Positions 11,444 to 22,471 of a stretch of 64,000 nucleotides of DNA are shown one piece after another. The DNA comes from Nageia nagi (lineage: Eukaryota > Pinophyta), in NCBI GenBank assembly GCA_050084985.1, contig JBITNC010000001.1, positions 182,466,001-182,530,000 of the forward strand. Direction: 5' to 3'. Position numbers and translations under genes: made by a program. Under the pieces are notes generated by a model. That model worked only from the letters and a program-made list of their open reading frames with translations. It ran no database searches and was not told the origin of the DNA. How positions within the stretch are numbered: the first letter of the stretch is position 1; each line of letters begins with the position of its first letter.

Positions 11444-14203
11444 TGTATATCAAATTATGAACCTAAAATGCAATTTAGACAGATAAATCATTCAACATAA
11501 TTGATCATGAACATATTCGATAATACACATCAATAATAATAATGATATTATATTCTAAAGTATTTGAATACAAAAAGTGAGTTTTTATTGATCTGTTGTA
11601 ATCATCATTGACAGTGATCATTGTGGATCGATAACAGTCAATAATGGATCGGCAACGGTCAGTCAGATTGGTAATGATTGAAGCATGACTCTGCATTCTC
11701 TATGCCATCATTGTGCTCGTTGTAAACCTTTGGCCCTTATTATCGAACTGGTGGATCACCATCGATCGATCTTTGAATCGTTGATGATTAGATCTGTATG
11801 CACTGGAGTAATCTTCATAGAATTTTGAAGTGTTTTTATCTATTCCTTGATGTTCTCCTTCACGCTTACTTCCATCGTTCTTTTTCTGTATTGACCCTAC
11901 ACACAGAAAATGAACGAAGCATCAAAAGCATACTTGTTCATACATATTAATCAGCAAATGAATAACATAATATGGAAATATAATTGATATGAGATTTGCT
12001 ATTAATCAAGCTTACAACCTTTTGCTAATAATCTCCTGATTTGATTTCGGTAGAGCTTCACTATAGTCAGATTGGGTCCCTTTGTTCACATACAAAGCTT
12101 CAATTTATAAGCTTCAAGGTTTATTATTCATTTGTTTTGGCATCCCAAGATTCCAGGTAACCTCTCGAACTAAATTTTGAGGTGTTGTTATCTTCCATCT
12201 ATATCCATGATTACAAATTATACGTACTAGGCTATTCTAGGCTTAGATTTGTTTATTGTTTAACTATTCATGGATCATCACCAATTTTTTAGCGATTATA
12301 TATTAACATTAGAATGGTCACTCTATGGTCATTTTTTAATGACAAGGGTCGTAAGACCACTTGTTTTATATATGTTCAAAAATATTGATCCAATAATATA
12401 ATTTTAAAGTATATTCATACATAATAAATTCTTTATTGAAGCCCTGGTGTACTTTACTTGCAATCATGAGTTTATTTTAAGATCCCCGAGAGTTTTTCTG
12501 GAGCAAACAAAACAGTCCAGAGTCAATAGATAAAGCATTCCGGAATGAAATTATGATGTCATAGAAGATAGGATAAAGCTCAGTTGTGGAAAAGCCCGAG
12601 TTTCGAAAGAAGTGAGGTTAGAAAGAGATAATCTAAGAAGCCGGAGCCCGTAAATTAAGTGTTCCAGAAGTAAAGCATTCTAAAATAAAATGATGATGTC
12701 ACAGAGGATAAGATAGTCATGTTTTGGTAAAGACCGAGTTCCAGAGATGATGAGGTCATAAAGGAGTGATCAAATAGTCGAAGCTGGTGAGTAAAGCATT
12801 CTGGAAGGAAATGATAAAGCTTAGTTATGTAAAAGCCTAGGTTCTGGAGATGATGAGGTCAGCAAGGAGTGATCAAATAGCTAGAGCTGGTGAGTAAAGC
12901 ATTCTAAAAAGAAATGATAAAGCTCAATTATGGAAAAGCTCAGGTTCCAGAGATGATGAGGTCATCAAGGAGTGATCAAATAGCTAGAGCTGGTGAGTAA
13001 AGCATTCTAGAAGTATGAAGATGACATCACAGGAAGAATGATATTCACATTTTTGAATGAAACTAGGTCCCAGAGATGATGAGGTCATCAAGGAGTGATC
13101 GAATAGTCGGAGCTGATAAGTAGAGCATTTCAGAAGTATGAAGATGATGTCACAGGGAGAACAATGTTTACATTTTTGAATGAAACTGGGTCCTAAAAGT
13201 GATGAAGTCATCAAGGAATGATCAAATATCTAGAGCTGGTAAGTAGAGCATTCTAGAAGTATGAAGATGATGTCATGGGGAGAACAATGTTCACATTTTT
13301 GAATGACACCGGGTCTCAGAAGTGATGAGGTCATCAAGGAGTGATCAAATAGCTAGAGTCGATAAGTAGAACATTCCAAAATGTAGAGACGAGGTCGGTG
13401 AGGGATCAGATCATAGTTATCAAGAAGTTGTATCATCTGCAATCTACCCCATTTTTTGTAATATTCTACCAAGTAGCGTATGTAGGTAGTATCAGTTAAA
13501 ACAAGGCTAGAATCTTGAAGCCATTTTTGTAAACATTTCTGTTCTGCAATTCTTGTAACTATTATTACTGCAGTATAAGTATATGAAAATAAAGTGAAAG
13601 AAGGGTTGTAAATCTATTATTGCTCTTTACATTTGTTCTCGAAGACCTATAGTTTTTATCAGTAATATAAAACCATCTTGACCTTTCTTGTCTAGCATTC
13701 ATAATTGCCATTCTTAATTTGATTACATCATGGTAGCTTGGCTTGTTTCATGAATGATAATTACGAGTTGCTAGTATAACTGTGTCTGCTACATGATAGA
13801 GTAAAGCTAGGAAACTATTAGAGAGTGAGAGCTTGTACTGTAGCTGTTACACTAGATTCAGGCCAAGGTTTCACACACTATGAAAGCCCGCATTGAACTA
13901 GTGATCCACCTTGCTTTCTCTCTTGTTACCCTAAGCCCTTTGCTTAAATTCCTTGCACTCTAATCCTTTTTATTTCCTTTCCTATTACTCTTTCTACACC
14001 CAATAGATAAGGAACTGACCTTCTCCGGAGATCAGACTATCCCCATAGTCTGTTCTTGATTTACTTTGGTTAAGATTGTTCACGGTGCATATATTACACA
14101 ATCTTAATCAACAATTATTTTAATGTGATATATATTAGAATGAATACTTATTTTATTTATTTATTTATTAAACTAAAGATAGGGTTTATTTTGAGTGTCT
14201 ACA
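11444..14203 (-). mobile_element. 5' LTR of element A (2.76 kb)
   Basis: On the minus strand it begins TGTAGACACTCAAAATAA at 14203, like the LTRs of C (TGTAGACACCTAAAAATAA) and B (TGTAGACATCAAAA), and ends ATACA at 11444 next to the PBS. It is far longer than the 0.71-0.88 kb LTRs of C and B, partly because of a tandem array at 12526-13390. The right boundary rests on the TGTAGACA similarity, as no second LTR is in the window. GATCAT/CGATC words cluster at 11501-11800. Confidence 0.72.
12526..13390. repeat. Minisatellite in the LTR of A, 103-123 bp units, about 7 copies
   Basis: Units start with TAAAGCATTCTAGAAG or TAGAGCATTC near 12526, 12670, 12792, 12894, 12997, 13119, 13243 and 13366 (last partial). 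Each contains GATGATGAGGTCATCAAGGA, then AGTGATCAAATAG. Two length classes, about 103 and 122 bp, differ in the middle section. Open frames through it (12984-13214) are repeat shadows. Confidence 0.92.
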
Positions 14204-16440
14204 AAAGGTAACTAGAAAGAAACTAAAAAAATGAAATGTAGGAAGTAAACTAAAACTAATTATCATGGGCATTATCACACAAGTAGCAATCCATAACCAA
14301 TATTAGGACTAGTAAACTATCTTAATATTGGGGTCTCATAATCACAATACATAGCCACAACTTAAGATAATATTTTATACATAATATCCATAAGATAGAA
14401 TAAATAGTCACAAATTATAGAGGGCAAAGTATCATTGCATTGTATTATCATATATGAAAGCATTTCATACACTGGGAAACCTTACTAAAATGTTTAATCT
14501 TTTAGACCTTTAACAATCCACTATTCATATGAATATATTTATAATTGAGTGGCTATCCACCATTACTACCCTTAATTACCCTATTGAATAAAAATAGAAT
14601 AAATAACTATTTACAAATGTACAATTTCTAATCTATAACTATGCTAGATTGCATAGTGACTTTAGTACAATTAGCATCATCATTTAAGAATTTGTAGACT
14701 CTAGAATTTTATACTTTCTTAGTTGTAATATCTTTTTTCTATCATTAACTGCATCTTATCACAACTATAGCTAATTTTTTAAGGTATGCTCTACCATCTT
14801 GGTTGGTACATTTTGTCTCTATGTTCTATCAGCAACCATCCAATTCTTTGCAATCATTTATGAAGATCACTATAGCTATGAGCTATAGGGAATTATGAAG
14901 GTAATGAAATATGTATCATTGAAACCTAAGGATGAACTACTACTATCATGTGAAAATGATTTGTATTCAACACATTGATAGATCCCTAAGGGTGAAATAG
15001 TCATGATTTAGTGGACTCAAGTGTTCCCCTTATCTTACTATTATTTTCTCAACATAGTGGGTCTTTTTGTCTTTCATAAGGTTTATTAACTATATAAGAA
15101 TCATGTTACCACCCATTAATTTTTAATAAAATTTGAAACATAATCACTTAAAATTGGTGGGCTCTATAGAATAAACCTTCTAAAATATCCCTAGATGCTT
15201 GGTCCTTTGGTAACATCCCTTGATTCTCTAACTCAATGCTTGTTAATTTTGGGTGTATGGAATAACTTTTCTTCTAAAATCTATAGGATTTATAAAATTT
15301 ACCACTGATATCTTTGATTCAATAATGAATTGTATTTATAACATTTCCTAGAAAGAATACTTGAGTCTTCAGACTTGAATTTTGTAGACTTGAACTTCTA
15401 TAAGACCTAAATTTTAACTTAGAGATTTACTTTCCTTACATATTACACTATGTATTGGAAATGACTAAGACATAACAAAATTTCCTATTAGCCTTAGACC
15501 TATGTATAGTTACTGGTGAAGACCTGATTGTATGCAAAAAGCCTATGGGACCTATTTTTATGATAACACCCACCTCTCAACAAAATAGTGGTTAAGTTGT
15601 TAAAAAAATCCTCTAAGACTCATAAACATCAATAGTACCCAAACTTTACTAGGCTTAACAAATGACAAAAATGACTAAGTGTAAAGACTGTACACTCATT
15701 TTAATATTTACAAAAAATGAAAGGGGAGTAAGAAATGAGGATTAGAAGCATGAATTTTATCAAGAAAGAATAAAAAAATGAAAGAATGAAGAGATAGGAT
15801 AATGTTACCCTCCTCATAGAGTGTAATTTTGAAAGAATAACAAGCATGGTAACAAAGCATTAAATGATAAAATGATATATCTAAATTTAAAGGTAAGAGA
15901 GCAGAGAACAATACCTACACTTACCTATGATGAACAATTTGATTTGGTCCAAAAATGCTAGCATGGGTACTAATGTTAATGGTGGCATAAAAGATAGTGC
16001 AAGCTCTAGGCCTCACATTAATTTAAATCTCACAAGTTTTTTGAGATTGGGAGATGAGTGAGCTGATATTATTGACCTATGTATGATAATTAAAACCTAC
16101 ATAGGATTATCCATAACATTATCTACATGGCTAGTTGTACTAATATTATTTATTTAAGGATAATAATTAAATGATGGATTTATGAAGATGCCATAGTGGT
16201 TGTCTGATTTGACTATGATTACTAAATCCTATGATTTTGATTGAAACCTAGAATATGCATAAGAGTTGGGATGATTGAGTATTTTTACATAGAAAGCTAG
16301 TGTAAGTGCTATCTTGATAGAACAAGAACACACCTAGGATCTTGATTCCTAACCTTTATATTGATGATTGATTGAAGGAAAACCTCTAAAATGTGTGATA
16401 AGCTTTCCTCATGCATAGAAGGGCATGATATGCTTTATGT
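14204..16440 (-). other. 3' noncoding region of element E
   Basis: About 2.2 kb with no supportable gene. It contains one clear copy of the E word, ATGCTAGCAT at 15955-15964. Short frames here (for example 15708-15911 minus) look random: AT-rich, with no motif. A PMD gene like that of C or B was looked for and not found. Confidence 0.5.
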
Positions 16441-17640
16441 TAGTTGAGATTTTTTTATTTTTCTCCTCAATTTTTACATAAAATATCTTGAGATGTAATA
16501 TTTTGATACTTAGTTTTAATGATGTAGGGACCAATCTAATTGGTCTCAAATTTACCTTTTTCCTATTTTTCATCCTATGACTTTTGATGATTCTCCTTGA
16601 GCACTAGATCATCCACTTTGAAGTCACATAGTATAATATTTTTTCCATGTGCTTTCTTTTCTTATTTCTCATAGGCTTTGAGATGTTCTAATACATGGAT
16701 TCTCTTTTCATCCAATCCTTCTAGTTGCCTTAGTATTTCTTTTCTCTTCTCTTCCCATTCAATGATGCCTTCTAGGTATACCTTTAATGATGGTATCTCA
16801 ACCTCCAATGGTAATATTGCCTCAACTCCATAAACTACTGAAAATAGGGTACACCATGTAGCTGATCTAACTCTTATTGTATATGGCCATAAGGCATATA
16901 TGAGCCATGAATACCAATCTTTATGATTTTTTTTTTTAACTCTCTTACATAGGATATTATTAATTATTTTCTTAGTTACTTTAGCTTTTCCATTTCCTTA
17001 TGAATAATAGGTTTATGATAGTCTTTGGTTGATTTTGAATCCTTTAAAAAACTCTCTAATTTTCTTTCTTATAAAGTTATTTCTATTATCTATAATGAGA
17101 TAGGATGGAACACCAAACCTAGCAATGATGTTTTCAATCATGAATTTTATGATTTGAGGATCCTTGATGGATCTCAAAGGTATAGGTTTAGCTCACTTTG
17201 TAAAGTATTTTGTAGCAACTAGGATGAATTTATATCCATCACTAGATTTGGGATTAATAACATTGATTAAATCCAAGCCCCAAATGGAAAAGGATGAAGG
17301 TGATATTATTATGGCTACTTCAGTTGAAGGAGCCTATTTCAAGTTAGTATACTTTTGATATATTTCATATTTCAAAAAATGTAAATTATAATCCATTTCA
17401 ATAGATGGACAATAATATCCTAGTCTTATGAGCTTATGATAAATGGTTTTACCACTAAAATGACCTCTATTTATACTATCATTTACTTATTCTATAGCCT
17501 TATTTTCTTTAGTTTTAGTTAGACATCTAAGCAAAGTACCATAAAATGATCTTTTGTAAAGAATATCACCAATAAGGACATACCTTATAGACATGTGTTT
17601 TAACCTTTTTTTGAAAAAATTGGATCAGCATGAATCTAAA
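16440..17640 (-). pseudogene. Integrase, element E (catalytic Glu lost)
   Basis: Minus-strand fragments include GHFSGKTIYHKLIRLGYY before the core, IIDNRNNF for the second Asp, and GNGKAKVTKK near 17000. That last segment is QGNGQAEATNK in active relatives, so the catalytic Glu has become Lys (G to A). VVYGVEAILPLEVEIPSLKV and the GPYIIKTKYQ end are recognisable near 16830 and 16530. Several stops and frame changes; no long ORF survives. Clearly dead. Confidence 0.8.
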
Positions 17641-17699
17641 ATCTTTCCTTACTTAAGATAGTTGTAGATATTAGCATACCATGCATGTAATGGGAAAAC

Positions 17700-18190
17700 A
17701 ACTTATATAAGTTGTTCCTACTTATAGAATCCTTGGAATTGATCATCATCTAGAAAGGAGCAATGTATGAGTCTTGCAATTTTTATTATGGTCTCCTCAT
17801 ATGCAATTGATATTGGTGTTAGTGAGGTAGCATTATCCATAGTGTCCACAAATCTATTATTGTTCCTTGATACATTCTTAAATTGAATCTGTACAAAACA
17901 CCTTTGAACCATTTCTTCCAATAATTCCTTAGCTTGTTAATTCCAAGCTTGAATGCTACTTTCAATCCTAAGACTAGAGCTTCATACTTAGCCATGTTGT
18001 TTGTGCATTCAAAAGTCAATTTATGACCCATGGAAATCATACCACATTTAAGAGATACTAGTAGCATTCCTACCCTAGCCCCTTGCAAATATTTGGAGCT
18101 ATAAAATTATAGTGTCCAAGTCTTATCCTCACACTACTCAACTAACCCCATAAGCTTATTTGTATTATTGCTATCATCACATGAAGGTGA
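17700..18190 (-). pseudogene. Archaeal-type RNase H, element E
   Basis: The open segment 17819-18088 reads GARVGMLLVSLKCG, then KLTFECTNNMAKYEALVLGLKVAFKLGI, which is the standard aRH pattern (CTNNxAEYEAL with E changed to K). The C-terminal part continues in another frame (17718-17921), with NRFVDTMDNATSL matching the ADA motif region. A frameshift near 17900 separates the halves. It confirms E as a Tat-lineage element. Confidence 0.82.
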
Positions 18191-18199
18191 TGCTAGTAT

Positions 18200-19640
18200 A
18201 TCAACTATAACCTATCCTTTGATTTATTTTTGTCTTATTTAGAGAAGATTAAACTATTGGAGTTCTATGATCCATTTGTTTGATCTTCCTTGAAACTATA
18301 ATTTTGAGAGAAAATACCATAATGGATCAATTTGATCCATAAAGAATGTAGTGTTGGTGATCATGTAATGTATAATTTTTGAGTTGTGTAAACTATTGTA
18401 TATCACTTCCCAATAGATGTGTAGTTGATTTTTGCATTCTATAATATCTTAGATAAGTAATATGCATCCCTTTCCCTACCTTCACTATCAAGTTGCATAA
18501 GGATTATCCCAATAGCATTGGTTGTAGTTGACATGTATCGATATAATGGCTTGGTGTGATCAACTAGATGTAAGATGGAAAGGTTAAGCAAGTAGCTCTT
18601 GATATCCTTAAAGGCTTTTTGATATTGTTTTTTCTATGTAAATTGATTTGCCTTTTTGATAAAGTAAGAAAATGGATTTGTTAAATATGCTAATTGAGCT
18701 ATGAACCTCTTGACTACTTGTAACTTGCCTTGAAGACTTATAAGGTATCTAATATTTCTTGGTAGAGGCATATCCATGATAGCTTTAACCTTATTATGAT
18801 ATATCTTTATACCTCTTCTAGATACTATATAACCAAACAACTTTTTGCAATAAAACCAAAAGAAACACTTCTTAGGATTTAACTTCAAGTTTAATTTTCT
18901 CATCCTTTCAAAAATTAATCTCAAGTCCTCTAAATGATTTTCCTTTATAGGTAACTTAGCAAGAATATCATCAACATAAACTTTAACCAATTTGTGAATA
19001 AGCTCATGAAACATAGTTACCATTGCTCTTTGAGATGTTTTACCTACATTTTTTATACCAAAGAGCATGCCTACACTATAAAATATTCTCCAAGGTGTAG
19101 TAAAGGTTGTCTTTTGTTGATCCTCTTTATTGATTTTGATTTGGGTGTAACCAAATAAACCATTCATGAATGACAACATTTCATATCTTGTTTTAGAGTC
19201 CACAATTATATCAACATGTGCTAATGAAAAGTTTTTATTTTGGATAAGCCTTGTTTAAATCCCTAAAATATGTCTAACATCTGATTTCTCTATTTGTATT
19301 TAAAGCTAGAACAATATTAGCTAACCAATGTGAATAGTCAATGGGCTCAATTAATCTTACTTTGTGGTATTTATCAATCTCTTTCTTGACTAACAAAGAG
19401 TGTTTTCAATTCATTAGTCTTATTTTCTATTTTATAAGCTTAATCCCTTCCTGTACCACCAAATTATGATTTACAAAGGATAGATCTAGACCTTTCATGT
19501 CACTATATTTCCAAGAAAACATGTCCTTAAATTATTTCAATAATTGATGATACATTTTCTTATCTTCCCTTGTGATTCATGTTCTAATTTAAATAATCTT
19601 TGGCACCTCTTTTGTACCAAAATTGATATCAATAGGAGGC
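18200..19640 (-). pseudogene. Reverse transcriptase and RNase H, element E
   Basis: The N-terminal part is decayed but readable: MFSWKYSDMKGLDLSF near 19520 and FRDLNKAYPK near 19250. The open piece 18634-19203 contains LSFMNGLFGYTQIKI, MLFGIKNVGKTSQRAM, an intact YVDD, LNLKLNPKKC, GYIVSRRGI and SLQGKLQVVKRFIAQLAYL. RNase H follows to about 18200 with several stops. YVDD plus the IKI and NPKK blocks fix the identity. Divergence from A in RT is much larger than between A and B. Confidence 0.87.
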
Positions 19641-20640
19641 TCATTCAACCATTATATCTCATCACCAAGATAAGATAGATTAGACAATACCCTTAATATT
19701 ATTATGATATGAGAGAAATAATGTCACACACACACACATGGATACACACACATCCCTCCTAGCTAGCCTACTATACTAAATAAAATAAGAAGGTAGGATA
19801 ATGTATTAGGAGAGAACCTACTATATTCTCCATCTCTTCTCAAAAATAAGCATTCATATGATAAGCCACCTTGCCTTATCTCTTGGGATGGAATGATTTG
19901 AAATTTGATCATGTCCCTAGAGTGTTCAAGACCATATCATCTATTTTGAACACATTAGTAGACTTAGAAATTATTCTATCAAACATATCATAAGAGGAAT
20001 CATGATCTATTTTAATAGCATAGGTGCTAGGATTAGCACAAATGTGAATGTTAGTGTGTGTGTTGGAGCTAGCATAGATGCTAGTCTTCTTAGAATATTT
20101 GTCCTTGATTTTTTAGGATATCTCAACCATGTTAATTGATTACAACTCTAAATCTATTTTGGAATCATCATCATTGTTGGAGGAGACTAGATTTTTCTAA
20201 TTTATCTTCTTTTTCCTAAGGCCACTTTTTCCTTCATTTGAGTCAAACATCTTCACAAGTAACTCTTTAATTCCTTGTTCATCATTTCTAAGGTCTTTAC
20301 CTTTGTACCTTCTAGATTCCATGTACTATGGTATCAAGAGTACATGGTATCTCATTTTCCTAGTTTTCTTGCTAACCATTACAAATTTTTCCACATTTTT
20401 ATGTATATCTAATTCTAACTTTAATTCTAAAGTGTTAGTATAGTACAATGTTATCTAAACATCATCTTCTTCTACTTTCATATGTTCTTGACTACATTTG
20501 CAACAATGAGGATACTACAAACATTATAATGAGCACAAGTATTGATACTAACATAAATGCTAGTAATCCAAAAAAAATTGAAATTTTCCAAAGTACCTGA
20601 TATCTTGTTCAATCAACTTTTGAATGATGACATATTTACC
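19641..20640 (-). other. Protease-RT spacer of element E, with word repeats
   Basis: Degenerate minus-strand coding sequence without a recognised domain. It contains dense copies of the E word: TAGCATAGGTGCTAG at 20016-20030, GCTAGCATAGATGCTAGT at 20068-20085 and CTAACATAAATGCTAGT at 20548-20564. Read in frame these give TSIYASS-like and TSIYVSI-like peptides. A short (CA)n lies near 19723-19750. Confidence 0.55.
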
Positions 20641-21140
20641 AATGCCTATTTCTTTATATAACCGCATAGTATCACTATCCTCTTCATCTTCCTCATTATC
20701 ATCATTATTGTTTCATGGATTTCAACATTTTTGTATGGGACTATTATGTTCCTAACTAGTACAATTATATTTAGATTCTCATCTACTACTTCTACCACAT
20801 ATTCCTATCCATCATGATTAAATTTAATTAATCTATGAAATATAGATGATACACACCTCATAGGGTGTATCCATGGTCTTCCAAAAAGGATATCATAAGG
20901 AAGCTTCTTGTACAAAACATAGGTCATAACTTCCACTTTCTTTGGTGCCAACTAAATAGGTAGCATAATATGTATAGCACATGCTTTGGTATCACTATCA
21001 TCACCTATGATCTTATACTTCTTTCGTACAAATTTTAAAAACAATTTATCTCCAAACTTTTTTAGAAAATTGGTGGAACAAATGTTCAATCTTGCACAAC
21101 CATCTATAAATGCTTGTTTGACTATTTTTCCTAGTACCTT

Positions 21141-21186
<46 letters not shown>

Positions 21187-21270
21187 TAAGTGTTTAACAA
21201 TGATATCATCACTAGAATTTTTAACATCAGTAAATATGATAGCATTCTTGAAAGAACTAATCATTCCTAC
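20640..21270 (-). pseudogene. Aspartic protease, element E
   Basis: The minus-strand frame reads QAFIDGCARLNICSTNFLKK (Tat proteases have IDGGARLNI, so one glycine is now Cys), then IMLPI, and further on ILFGRPWIHPMRCVSSIF, the LGRPWIH block that follows the protease core. A (TA)n run at 21144-21183 interrupts the N-terminal part. The upstream half, SLVGMISSFKNAIIF, is rejoined to sequence at 29861 when element D is removed. Confidence 0.82.
21144..21183. repeat. (TA)n microsatellite
   Basis: About 20 uninterrupted TA units inside the decayed protease of element E. Open frames through it are repeat shadows. Confidence 0.97.
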
Positions 21271-21274
21271 CAAG
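21270..21274. repeat. Target-site duplication CCAAG, left copy
   Basis: CCAAG directly before the left LTR, repeated at 29856-29860 directly after the right LTR. Five bp fits LTR-retrotransposon integration. Confidence 0.93.
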
Positions 21275-21701
21275 TGAAGGAATTAGATCTACACTAATCC
21301 TCAAGGTCCAAGACTATAGAAAACTCAATCATTCAACATCTACAAGCTAATAACACCATTCACAGAAGATAACACAAATATAATGTGGTTCCTCCCTCCT
21401 TGGGAGTACATCCAAAACTAGATCTCAATTCTCAATCTATGCACCCTCTTACAACAATTCCTTTCTCTCCTACACAAACTAGTAGAGTAATCTTACTCAA
21501 AATCTTAGTGCAATTACAAGAGAGGCCCTCTATTTATAGCATGAGAGCACCTCCCTAACCTCCCTTTATCCCAAGGGTAAGGTTAGGGTTACATAATAAA
21601 GAATTCAATTAATCCCTTAAGGTATCTAAATATCCTTTAAGTGATTAGTTGAATTTGCAAGGAGTTTAGATATTCACAATATTTCATTACAAATTCTAAC
21701 A
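21275..21701 (-). repeat. 3' LTR of element D
   Basis: On the minus strand it starts TGTTAGAATTTG and ends CCTTCA. It matches 29426-29855 with about 98% identity, by my manual count. Confidence 0.96.
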
Positions 21702-21712
21702 CTCCCCCTTAA
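21702..21712 (-). promoter_or_regulatory. Polypurine tract of element D
   Basis: TTAAGGGGGAG on the minus strand, directly upstream of the 3' LTR; primes plus-strand DNA synthesis. Confidence 0.92.
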
Positions 21713-22187
21713 TGTAATATTGGGATAGAGTGTAGAAGAGAGAAGAGAGAGAGTAAGAGAGAGTTCTCCTCCATAGAGATACAAGTGGAGATGAGAGCAT
21801 TTACATATTTGAGAATCTTTTTGAGAACTAGTTTGAGACTCACTACATTACCATTTGACAAAATGGTTTACAATACAATCATTAACCACAACTAGTTTCA
21901 CTGTACATAGTAGTCGATCAACTTTAAGCTGACATGTGAGTCTCCATGAGCTTGCTTACATAAGGTGAGTAGCTTGCATTTCTGAAGAAGATCCTACATG
22001 CTACAAGCAACTCATGAACAAAATTAGTTAGATGCATCATATATTCATTTTATTAATAAGAGAATCTAATAATGCCATCTTATAAATAACTGATCAATGG
22101 TGCACTATAAGTCATCATGGAGATGCCAAGCCATCACTCATAGTCACCTGTTGTATATAGACATGTGTTGATTATTAATAGAGCATA

Positions 22188-22412
22188 AAAAATTGTACAA
22201 CAAGTTTCTCATGCAGAGCAAACTTACCATGGAGATATAAAATGTACAAGAAGTTCCTCACACAAAGCGAACTTACCATGGAGGTATATCAATTAAATGC
22301 TCAAAAAATTATACAACAAGTTTCTCACGCAGAGCAAAATTACCACAGAGGTATAAAATGTACAAGAAGTTCCTCACATAGAGTAAAATTACCATGGAGG
22401 TATATCATAATC
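22188..22412. repeat. 57 bp tandem repeat, four copies, in the 3' region of D
   Basis: Copies begin near 22189, 22245, 22302 and 22360. Each contains ACAA(C/G)AAGTT(T/C)CTCAC, then a GCAGAGCAAA-like stretch and TTACCATGGAGGTATA. Copies 1 and 3 resemble each other more, as do 2 and 4, so a two-unit block of about 114 bp duplicated. It lies between the RNase H stop and the purine tract. Confidence 0.9.
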
Positions 22413-22471
22413 AACACTATATAACAACAAAAGGGCCTCTTAGAGGTGAAGTTGTCATCACTAACAAAAGT

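Larger units (their letters stand above)
1..14203 (-). mobile_element. Element A: Tat/Ogre-type Ty3/gypsy retrotransposon, 3' end outside window
   Basis: Read on the minus strand, the order is 5' LTR (14203 to 11444), PBS, leader, ORF1-gag, protease, spacer with G-patch-like glycine motifs, RT, RNase H, a second archaeal-type RNase H, integrase and an extra ORF3. Dual RNase H with integrase last is diagnostic of the Tat lineage. Pol from about 6826 to 2534 stays in one frame, broken only by scattered stops. Leader, gag, pol, ORF3 and a 3' noncoding block all have counterparts in element B at 45-64 kb, so A and B are one family in opposite orientation. The 3' LTR would lie left of position 1, so neither LTR divergence nor a target-site duplication can be checked. 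Confidence 0.9.

Noticed and set aside
12984-13214. 76-residue ORF with internal repeats
   Set aside because: A shadow of the LTR minisatellite.
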